From: JAEMQF01 sp049297615
GTDB taxonomy: Bacteria > Pseudomonadota > Gammaproteobacteria > Burkholderiales > Burkholderiaceae_C
Direction of reading: 5' to 3'
Assembly: GCA_049297615.1 (NCBI GenBank)
Contig: JBAQUQ010000224.1
Span: 1-9,560 of the forward strand
Length of the DNA stretch: 9,560 bases
This document shows, one piece after another, positions 1 through 5,323 of this stretch. Within the stretch, counting starts at the first letter, position 1, and every line of letters starts with the position of its first letter. The notes under the pieces are model-generated. The model saw nothing but the letters and a program-made list of their open reading frames with translations. It was not told where the DNA came from and made no database searches. The position numbers and the translations under genes are program-made.

Positions 1-287
1 CCGAGCAAGGTGCTGCCCAGAACGATGGCCAGGATGATCGCCGCGTCGGTCCAGTTGCGCAGGAACAGCGACACGAACGCGGCAAGAACCAGGATCAACA
101 CCAGAGGGCTTGCGAACTGGTGCGCGAGCAAATGCAGGGCCGCCGCGCTGCGCGCCGGCTCGACTTCATTTGGGCCCTGCTCGGCAAGGCGTTGCTTCGC
201 CTGCGCGCTGTCCAGGCCGCCGCGCACGCCACCGAACTGTGCGAGCAACTCGTCGGGTCCTCCCGTGCCCTCGGCCAGCCCGATCAC
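1..287 (-). CDS. Cation-transporting P-type ATPase (MgtA-like), N-terminal part, runs off the left edge
   Basis: About 95 residues are visible, in the layout of a P-type ATPase N-terminus. A cytoplasmic stretch with the family motif RLAEQGPNEV (residues 33-42) is followed by the first hydrophobic hairpin: FASPLVLILVLAAFVSLF at about 58-75, then NWTDAAIILAIVLGSTLL from 78. This pattern is typical of magnesium/calcium/proton-type P-ATPases of the inner membrane; the phosphorylation and ATP-binding domains lie outside the window, so the ion is unknown. The start is taken as GTG at 287 because it overlaps the TGA of the upstream fragment (GTGA, 284-287), a usual sign of translational coupling; no better start lies upstream in this frame. 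An FNR-like box about 210 bases upstream may link expression to low oxygen, which is inference. The Mg-ATPase label is the nearest match, not proven. Confidence 0.85.
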   Translation of the reverse strand, partial: MIGLAEGTGGPDELLAQFGGVRGGLDSAQAKQRLAEQGPNEVEPARSAAALHLLAHQFASPLVLILVLAAFVSLFLRNWTDAAIILAIVLGSTLL

Positions 288-421
288 TGACGCACCACTT
301 TCAATCGTTTGCCGTCGGCGACGGTGTCGCTGGGGTAGACGATCACGGCCTCGGCCGGCGACAACATCGGCGCGGCGGCGGCCGATGTGGGCGGGCGAGT
401 CAAGGGGGCATCGGCGAGCAT
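284..421 (-). pseudogene. C-terminal remnant of a HlyD-type efflux periplasmic adaptor
   Basis: The frame ending at TGA 284-286 reads SPAEAVIVYPSDTVADGKRL near its end. It resembles the last strand of HlyD-family/RND periplasmic adaptors, which commonly read GxxVIVYPSDxVxDGxRV. Only about 26 residues match. Upstream, the frame (ATG at 421, in-frame TAG at 470-472) gives a low-complexity Pro/Ala stretch unlike the family. A neighbouring frame reads RRADVVAG just before the match, which fits a frameshift in a decayed gene. There is no ribosome site before the ATG. The stop overlaps the ATPase start, so the scrap may persist as a translated leader that couples the ATPase. A short genuine leader ORF is the alternative; the adaptor match is from memory of the family. 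Confidence 0.5.
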
Positions 422-469
422 CGCGAACGCCGGGCATGGCTGCCCGGCCAGTTCCAAAGTTTCGCTACG

Positions 470-555
470 CTAGCCGGTGCTGGCTCAGGCCGTTGTGATG
501 CAGGTCAAGCGGGCGCCGGCTTGCCGCAGCGCTTGCTGCCTTGGCCGTTTCGTGC
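470..555 (-). repeat. Direct repeat, copy A (about 86 bp), with FNR-like box
   Basis: Aligned by hand without gaps to 1771-1856 in the same orientation, this segment matches at about 71 of 86 positions; the best 70 bases (486-555) match at 59. The longest identical run is GGCCAAGGCAGCAAGCGC on the minus strand. Neither copy is coding, and substitutions are spread without a codon pattern. Copy A sits upstream of the minus-strand adaptor remnant and ATPase, and directly before the plus-strand serine hydrolase. Confidence 0.8.
495..508 (-). promoter_or_regulatory. FNR/Anr-like binding site (TTGACCTGCATCAC)
   Basis: On the minus strand the sequence TTGAC-CTGC-ATCAC matches 8 of the 10 defined bases of the FNR/CRP-family consensus TTGAT-N4-ATCAA. 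It lies inside repeat copy A, 74 bases upstream of the ATG at 421 and about 210 bases upstream of the ATPase start. A class II activator position would put the transcript start near 460, but no good -10 box is visible there. Copy B has a weaker version at 1796-1809 (TTGACCTGCCTCAC, 7 of 10). The regulatory role is inferred from sequence only. Confidence 0.4.
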
Positions 556-567
556 AACGCTGCCGCC

Positions 568-1659
568 ATGGACGACCCCATCCAGGCCAAGGCGGCCCTG
601 GACCGACTCATCGCGCAAGGCGAAACGCCTGGCCTGCAGTACATGTTCGTATCAGCCGACGCCGTGCTGTTCTCGTACAGCGCCGGCATCGCCAACCCTG
701 CGCAAAGCTCGCCGGTGTCGGACCGCACGACGTTCAACGCCTACTCCGTCACCAAGACCTTCACCGCGGCGGCGGTTCTGCAATTGGCCGAAGCAGGCAA
801 GCTCGAACTCGACCAACCGATCGCGCTGTATCTCGGCCGCTTTCCCTACGCGCAGAGCCCGACGGTGCGACAAACGCTGGTCCACACCGGCGGATTTCCG
901 AACCCGAACCCGATGGCGTGGGTGCACCTGGCCGACGAACACGCCGCGTTCGACAAGCAGAGCTTCGTCGACACGGTGCTGCGGGCGAACGGCACGTTGA
1001 AAGCGGCGCCCGGCCAGGCCTATGCCTACTCGAACGTGGGCTATCTTTTGCTCGGCGAAGCGATCGAGAAGGTCTCGGGGCAGGCGTACACGGCGACCGT
1101 CGAGCAGCAGCTGATCCGGCCGCTGCAACTCGGTGACGGCGAGACGCTCGCGTTCACCATCGATCAGCCTGGAGGCCACGCACGCGGGACTGTGGAGCGC
1201 TGGAGCCTGCTCAATCTGGTTCTGGGCTTGTTCATCGACCGCGACCGCTTTGTCGATGCGCGCAGCGGGCGCTGGGTGCAACTTCGCAATCTCTACCTGA
1301 ACGGCGCATCTTTCGGCGGATTGATCGGCAACGCGCGCGGCTTTTCCCGCTACCTGCAGGCGCTGCTCGGGCGCGACGGCTACCTCTCAGCGCAAAGCCG
1401 TGCCTTGCTGTTCACGCCCGCGCCGGGCCCAGGCGGCAGCGAGCTGCCGCGCAGCCTCGGCTGGTTCACCGGCAAGCTCAACGGCGAGGCCTATTACACC
1501 CATGCCGGCGGCGCGGCGGGCTACTACTGCGAGCTGCGCGTCTACCCGCGCATCGGCCGCGCCAGCGTCGTGATGTTCAACCGCTCGGGAATCCGCGACG
1601 AACGCGCGCTGGACGCGATCGACGCGTTCTTTTTGGCTGATCGCCAGGTGCGGCAGTGA
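568..1659 (+). CDS. Serine hydrolase of the beta-lactamase/DD-peptidase family (class C type fold)
   Basis: A 363-residue protein with the penicillin-binding-protein/class C beta-lactamase signature: SVTK at 60-63 (catalytic Ser60 and Lys63), YSN at 154-156, and HAGG at 312-315 in the place of the usual KTG/HTG box. A second conserved turn, HTGGF, is at 106-110. This places it in the broad beta-lactamase-related group (Pfam PF00144) of esterases, D-aminopeptidases and similar enzymes; the substrate cannot be read from sequence. No signal peptide follows the ATG at 568, so a cytoplasmic location is likely. A TTG at 541 would add nine residues; neither start has a clear Shine-Dalgarno sequence. 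The gene is one of two plus-strand genes here and lies between the two direct repeats. Its 3' end converges with vapC. Confidence 0.9.
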   Translation: MDDPIQAKAALDRLIAQGETPGLQYMFVSADAVLFSYSAGIANPAQSSPVSDRTTFNAYSVTKTFTAAAVLQLAEAGKLELDQPIALYLGRFPYAQSPTVRQTLVHTGGFPNPNPMAWVHLADEHAAFDKQSFVDTVLRANGTLKAAPGQAYAYSNVGYLLLGEAIEKVSGQAYTATVEQQLIRPLQLGDGETLAFTIDQPGGHARGTVERWSLLNLVLGLFIDRDRFVDARSGRWVQLRNLYLNGASFGGLIGNARGFSRYLQALLGRDGYLSAQSRALLFTPAPGPGGSELPRSLGWFTGKLNGEAYYTHAGGAAGYYCELRVYPRIGRASVVMFNRSGIRDERALDAIDAFFLADRQVRQ

Positions 1660-1770
1660 GTGCGCACGGGTGGCCATTTCTTGAAACCCTGGCGAAGCGC
1701 CAGTCAGCAACAACACGCGCGAGTTCGAGCGTGTGCCTGGGCGGAAGGTCGAGAACTGGGCCCGAGGGGC

Positions 1771-1856
1771 CTGGCCGTTGTTGGCGCAGGCCGATGTGAG
1801 GCAGGTCAAACGAACGCTGCCTTGGCGCGGCGCTTGCTGCCTTGGCCGCTTTGTGC
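1771..1856 (-). repeat. Direct repeat, copy B (about 86 bp)
   Basis: Second copy of the sequence at 470-555, same orientation, about 83% identical by hand alignment. It fills much of the 218-base gap between the stops of the serine hydrolase and vapC. The FNR-like box is degenerate here (1796-1809), and reading the minus strand from it leads only into the 3' end of the convergent serine hydrolase. A promoter role is therefore unlikely, and the copy looks like duplicated or dispersed sequence. Confidence 0.78.
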
Positions 1857-1877
1857 GAGGCGGCGGTTCTCGAGCCT

Positions 1878-2297
1878 TCAGGCCAGCCACGGGTCAATCA
1901 CAGCCGCGCCGGCGGCTTCAAAGGGGGCCGTGTCCCGTGTGGCCACCGTGAACCCGTTGGAGGCGGCGATGGCGGCGATATAGCCATCGGCGGTGGCGAT
2001 GGCCAGGCCCGCGGTCCGAGCCCTGGCCATCAGCTCGGCATAGGCTTGCGTGCAGGCCAGATCGAAGGGCAACACGCGGCCCGCGAACAGCGGCAGCACA
2101 CGCTTCTCCAGACTCTGCCGCAGGCCCGTGCGGCGCTTGCCGGCGGGCAGCAGCGCCACGCCGGCACGCAGTTCGGCGACGGTGATGGCCGACAGGAACA
2201 GCGTTTCCAGCGGCTGCGCGTCGATCCACTCGATCACGCGAGTGGTGGGCGCCGGGCGCAGCGGCTCCGACACCACGTTGGTGTCCAGCAGGATCAC
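1878..2297 (-). CDS. vapC: VapC-type PIN-domain toxin ribonuclease (FitB-like)
   Basis: A 139-residue single PIN domain. The acidic residues that bind the catalytic metal are visible: Asp5 in LLDTNV, Glu42 in AELRAG, Asp104 in ATADGYIAA, and Asp122 in TRDTAPF. Length and motif spacing match VapC/FitB toxins, cytoplasmic metal-dependent RNases held inactive by a partner antitoxin. The start is GTG at 2297, which overlaps the TGA of the antitoxin gene by four bases (GTGA), so the two are translationally coupled. All catalytic residues are intact and there is no frameshift, so the toxin is probably functional. The RNA target cannot be predicted from the sequence. Confidence 0.93.
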   Translation of the reverse strand: MILLDTNVVSEPLRPAPTTRVIEWIDAQPLETLFLSAITVAELRAGVALLPAGKRRTGLRQSLEKRVLPLFAGRVLPFDLACTQAYAELMARARTAGLAIATADGYIAAIAASNGFTVATRDTAPFEAAGAAVIDPWLA

Positions 2298-2548
2298 TCG
2301 AACCTCACCGGGCGCGCCGGGGTCTTGTCGCGCACCTGCTCGAAAACCGCGAACTCTCGATCAGTGAGCTTGGCCTGCCGGCCCATGTCGGCCAACAGCG
2401 AGCCCAGCTTTACGCTGCCAGCCGGGCTGATGGCGGACTCGAGGATCTCACGCACCTCGGCCTCCATGCTGTGGCCGTGATGGGCTGCGCGCATACGCAA
2501 GGCGCGGTGCACCGCGTCGGGAATATTTCGGACTGTCAGCATGGCCAT
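2294..2548 (-). CDS. vapB: VapB/FitA-like ribbon-helix-helix antitoxin
   Basis: An 84-residue protein. Its N-terminus, MAMLTVRNIPDAVHRAL, followed by HSMEAEVREILE, is the classic FitA-like Arc/MetJ ribbon-helix-helix DNA-binding domain (roughly residues 3-42). The C-terminal half, which normally wraps the PIN toxin, ends in RPVRFE. Start choice: ATG codons lie at 2569, 2554, 2548 and 2542. The ATG at 2548 is preferred because GGGG lies eight bases upstream and the family usually begins just before the LTVRNIP strand; 2554 is possible. The gene precedes vapC and overlaps it by four bases. Autoregulation is expected from the inverted repeat just upstream (2574-2600). Confidence 0.92.
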   Translation of the reverse strand: MAMLTVRNIPDAVHRALRMRAAHHGHSMEAEVREILESAISPAGSVKLGSLLADMGRQAKLTDREFAVFEQVRDKTPARPVRFE

Positions 2549-2573
2549 CTTCATCGCCCCATTGCGCATTCAA

Positions 2574-2600
2574 TGCATGCAGTGTACTTCGCTGCTTGCA
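2574..2600. promoter_or_regulatory. Inverted-repeat operator upstream of vapBC
   Basis: The plus strand shows TGCATGCAG, nine bases, then CTGCTTGCA. The arms pair at 8 of 9 positions, with half-site centres 18 bases apart. The element ends 26 bases before the preferred vapB start, where FitA/VapB antitoxins of this type bind in pairs to repress their own operon. The left arm also contains the 8-base palindrome TGCATGCA. A weak -10-like TACACT (minus strand, 2581-2586) lies within the element. The structure is seen directly; the operator role is inferred. Confidence 0.6.
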
Positions 2601-2645
2601 TCCCGTCTGACCGCGGTTCAGGCTAGGTTGGCGTCTACCCTCGGC

Positions 2646-3014
2646 TCACGCCGCGATCGGATCGGCGGCCGTCAGCCGTATGTCGATATGCACCGCCTCA
2701 AAAGGGCACTCGACTCCGCCACTTTCAGGGCGCTCGAAGAGGCCCAACTCGGCCAACGCCTGCACATCGTCATGAACGCGCCGGACATCGCGCTCCACCC
2801 GGCGTGCCAGGTCCCGCACCGACAGGGGTCCCTGGCCCTGAAGTGCATGCACCAGAGCCCAGCGACGCCCCGTGAGCTTGCCGAAAAAACTTCCCGCAGT
2901 CTCGAAGTTCAGCACTTCGCCCTGGTAGCTGCCTGCGGTGGCACGCTTAGCCGCCGCGCGCAGCCCAGCCCGCCAATCGGCGTTCATCGTGATCGTCAGC
3001 GTTCGCTTGGTCAT
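2646..3014 (-). CDS. HVO_A0114-family winged-helix DNA-binding protein (TumA-type antitoxin)
   Basis: A 122-residue protein. Its N-terminal MTKRTLTITM strand and the central block NFETAGSFFGKLTGRRW (36-52) are typical of the HVO_A0114 putative DNA-binding family. A winged helix-turn-helix follows: LSVRDLARRV at 64-73 and DVRRVHDDVQALAELGLFER at 76-95. Members usually act as the antitoxin (TumA) encoded immediately after a TumE-type (DUF6516) toxin. Here the ATG overlaps the stop of an upstream frame as ATGA (3011-3014), but that frame holds only a broken piece of such a toxin. The gene therefore appears to be an orphan antitoxin or regulator. The coding frame is intact. It is followed after 46 bases by the vapBC operator. 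Family assignment is by recognition of the motif block. Confidence 0.82.
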   Translation of the reverse strand: MTKRTLTITMNADWRAGLRAAAKRATAGSYQGEVLNFETAGSFFGKLTGRRWALVHALQGQGPLSVRDLARRVERDVRRVHDDVQALAELGLFERPESGGVECPFEAVHIDIRLTAADPIAA

Positions 3015-3110
3015 GTCTCGCTCTTCGCCGCATCGACGGCTGCAATGAAATCCTCGATCTACATCACAAGGCGCGTCGCGGTGTCATTCCATGATTCGTA
3101 TCGGCGCGAT
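3011..3110 (-). pseudogene. Decayed C-terminal fragment of a TumE-like (DUF6516) toxin
   Basis: The frame overlapping the antitoxin start ends IEDFIAAVDAAKSET then TGA (3011-3013). This resembles the usual tail of TumE toxins (RLIEDF...V), and the ATGA junction is the normal toxin-antitoxin coupling. A TAG at 3059-3061 interrupts the frame immediately upstream. Just before it, the next frame reads CDVDR, which would join naturally to IEDF if one frameshift were repaired. Beyond about 3110 nothing resembles the family, and no long open frame lies in this direction before the OLD gene begins at 3191. The toxin is thus inferred to be truncated and inactive. The match is short, so confidence is limited. 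Confidence 0.45.
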
Positions 3111-3137
3111 GCGCCAGCGTGCCGCACGGGCCGATAC
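3098..3137. repeat. 8-bp perfect inverted repeat upstream of the OLD gene
   Basis: GTATCGGC at 3098-3105 and its exact reverse complement GCCGATAC at 3130-3137 are separated by 24 bases. It lies 54 bases before the OLD-family start codon. A smaller hairpin, GGCGC-GAT-GCGCC (3103-3115), overlaps the left arm. It could be an operator or part of a mobile-element end; no family is recognised. Confidence 0.35.
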
Positions 3138-3190
3138 TTGCCCTTTCGGCTCGCCCTTTGTAGCGGCCGCATAAGCCACATGGAGCCCAG

Positions 3191-4990
3191 ATGCGAATCG
3201 ATACTGCCACCATCGAGAACTGCAAAGTATTTCTTGATCGCCAATCGATCGAGTTCTCGCCTGGCTTTAATCTTCTCGTCGGCTCGAACAACTCCGGGAA
3301 AACGACTGTTCTAGATGTGCTCGACCTGAATCCCGCTTTGAACGAACCACATCGATCCGTGAAGACAATTCCGGAGTACGGCGGGGCCACGTCGCCCATG
3401 TCTCGGTTCGAAGTGGCAATCAGCACTAGGTACGAAGAGCTTAGACAATTGGGTGGGTGGCACGAGATCTACCTGCCGATTGCCGATCAAGCGCTGCGGG
3501 ACACCAAGCGCACCGAAGCTGACGTTCGCGACTTCATTGAGTTAAATGCTGACTTTGTCATGCGCGCGGAGTTCGGAGGTGGCATTCAGAAGTTGCATAT
3601 GAATGCTGATGAGGTAGTCACTGGCACGCTTGATGCGGGCAATGGCGGTGCGAGAGCTGCCGCCATTTTGCAATACGTGACTCCTTCGGCTGAGCCATCA
3701 GTCTCGATTGGTAATCAGAGTGGACAACACCAATGGGCGCAGACCTACGCGAGCGTGTACGCAAAGCGGATTTACCGATTCGCTGCACAGCGCAAGCCCG
3801 GTACCGACATGATCGATCAGGGGGATGGTGTCCTTGATCGAGAAGCGCTGCGACTTCCCTTCTGCATCAATCACCTGGCATCGAACGACTCGTACGGTCA
3901 CAAGACGCTGTGCGCGCTCATCAATCGGATTTTCCCAAGCGTAAAGTGGATTGAAGCCCCACCTACCGGCGGCGTTTTCCGGCTGCGCTGTCTACCGTGT
4001 GAGCCGTCAGCGAGACGCGACGACTTGGCAATCCCGATCGCGAAGATGGGAACGGGTTTGGGGAATGTAATCGCCATGCTCTACGTCGCGCTGACCACCA
4101 GAGAGCCGCAGGTGATCGCCATCGACGAGCCAAATGCATTCTTGCATCCGCGCGCACTTCGCGAGCTTCTTGCCATTCTCGAATCCGTGGGTTCCCAGCA
4201 TCAGTACATCATGACGGCGCACTCGCCGGACGTGATCACAGCCGTCAACCTGGCATCGATCATCCTTCTCAACTTCGATGGCACCTGCACGGAGGCGAAG
4301 CAGGTCAACGAGATCAACCTGTTTGCATTGCGCGGACACTTGGCTGATCTGGGAATACGAATTACCGACTTGCATTCGCGTGACCACGTGCTTTGGGTCG
4401 AGGGCCAGACTGAAGAGTTGCTCATGCCTGACCTCCTGCGTTACGCTTGCCCCGAGATCGCGGCGAGTACCGCAGTGTTGCGTGTCGAGAGAACTGGCAC
4501 ATTCTCTCGGAAGGGTGTCGATCCAACTGAAGTTGCAAATTTGTATTCGCGCCTGTCGGCATCATCTGCCCTGGTGCCGCCAATGGTTTGCATACTCCTG
4601 GACGCGGAGGACAGGCCGCGAGCCGAGCGCGAACGCATCACTGCCGAATCGAAGGGGTCGCTTCGATTCCTGCCCAGACGCATGTTGGAGTGCTACGTGC
4701 TCGACGCCGATGCCATCAACGCCCAATTGACGGCGCTGGGCTGCGCCACGTCCGTTTCACTTGTCCAGCAAGCATTGACCGATTACCTTGGTACCGACCC
4801 GACGACAGCAATTCTGGCTGACGTACACGGTGCCGATGTGCTGAAAGGCGTGTTCTCGACGTTGAGCGTCTCGACCATCGAATTTCAGAAGACACGCGAT
4901 GTTCCATCACTGGTGGCGTGGATCATTCGTCACAAGGCCGAGCGATTGGGTGATCTTCGGAGTTTCCTGAGGGAGATTTTCCGAGTCTGA
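3191..4990 (+). CDS. OLD-family ATP-dependent endonuclease (AAA ATPase plus TOPRIM)
   Basis: A 599-residue protein with an ABC/SMC-like ATPase followed by a TOPRIM nuclease domain. Walker A GSNNSGKTT is at 31-39. KMGTGLGNVIAML at 285-297 sits where the signature helix is expected. Walker B VIAIDEP is at 308-314, and the switch His is in TAHSP (His344). The TOPRIM part has VEGQTE at 403-408 (Glu404) and DAED at 471-474, then RRMLECYVL at 496-504, a conserved OLD feature. OLD proteins cleave DNA and take part in phage exclusion. Gabija GajA has the same layout but needs a UvrD-like GajB, which is absent here. The ATG at 3191 has GGAG five bases upstream. Base composition is clearly lower in GC than the flanks (32 of 60 in 3241-3300, against 47 of 60 in 6961-7020), which suggests horizontal transfer. 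All key residues are present. Which OLD class it belongs to is not settled. Confidence 0.88.
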   Translation: MRIDTATIENCKVFLDRQSIEFSPGFNLLVGSNNSGKTTVLDVLDLNPALNEPHRSVKTIPEYGGATSPMSRFEVAISTRYEELRQLGGWHEIYLPIADQALRDTKRTEADVRDFIELNADFVMRAEFGGGIQKLHMNADEVVTGTLDAGNGGARAAAILQYVTPSAEPSVSIGNQSGQHQWAQTYASVYAKRIYRFAAQRKPGTDMIDQGDGVLDREALRLPFCINHLASNDSYGHKTLCALINRIFPSVKWIEAPPTGGVFRLRCLPCEPSARRDDLAIPIAKMGTGLGNVIAMLYVALTTREPQVIAIDEPNAFLHPRALRELLAILESVGSQHQYIMTAHSPDVITAVNLASIILLNFDGTCTEAKQVNEINLFALRGHLADLGIRITDLHSRDHVLWVEGQTEELLMPDLLRYACPEIAASTAVLRVERTGTFSRKGVDPTEVANLYSRLSASSALVPPMVCILLDAEDRPRAERERITAESKGSLRFLPRRMLECYVLDADAINAQLTALGCATSVSLVQQALTDYLGTDPTTAILADVHGADVLKGVFSTLSVSTIEFQKTRDVPSLVAWIIRHKAERLGDLRSFLREIFRV

Positions 4991-5065
4991 GCCCCCGCCT
5001 CTAGAGCCCCAAGGCACGGCGCCCGACACCGCCGAACTGATCGAATGGCGACGAGTTGACTGCGC

Positions 5066-5212
5066 TTTGATTGCTCGCGACTGGGGCCAACGCACTGGCA
5101 CCTGTGGCGGCGCACGGGAGTGCGGACCGATGTCACTCAGGATCCGCTCAATCGTCGACACTTCCAGCATGACAGCGATGATGTTGCCCGGCCATGAACC
5201 TGCCGCCCGTAA
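5066..5212 (-). pseudogene. Decayed C-terminus of an IS91-like (Y2) transposase
   Basis: The 333 bases between the OLD gene and the acyl dehydratase gene (4991-5323) contain no intact gene. One minus-strand frame reads LRAAGSWPGNIIAVM, then TIERILSDIG, then PHSRAPPQVP. This follows the usual tail of IS91/IS801-type transposases: an LRCPxCGG zinc ribbon, an IIAxI strand, then ERILxHLGLPxRAPP. The ribbon cysteines are missing (LRAAGSWPG) and no transposase body precedes it, so it is a relic. IS91-type elements move by rolling-circle replication and can carry adjacent DNA, which may explain how the OLD gene arrived. The only other structure seen in the gap is a short hairpin at 5230-5244. Confidence 0.45.
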
Positions 5213-5323
5213 AGGACGGCAGTTGGCCGATGGCGAACCGCCATTCCTATGCAATCGAACGCCAATCGGTTTCACTCACGGAAGGCAGCCCCACGACGCC
5301 AACCCGCGCCGGCTCGTCGCGCT

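Noticed and set aside
1689..1703. Hairpin CTGGCG-AAG-CGCCAG between convergent genes, as a terminator
   Set aside because: Stem is only six pairs and no T-run follows on either strand, so it does not qualify as an intrinsic terminator.
1842..2480. Long plus-strand open frame across vapBC
   Set aside because: It is antisense to two clear protein families with intact motifs; its translation is low-complexity, as expected from a GC-rich shadow frame.
3191..4990. Gabija GajA
   Set aside because: The domain order fits, but no UvrD-like GajB gene is adjacent on either side within the window.
5230..5244. Hairpin ATGGCG-AAC-CGCCAT after the acyl dehydratase gene, as a terminator
   Set aside because: Six-pair stem with no T-run; such short GC stems are common by chance in this composition.
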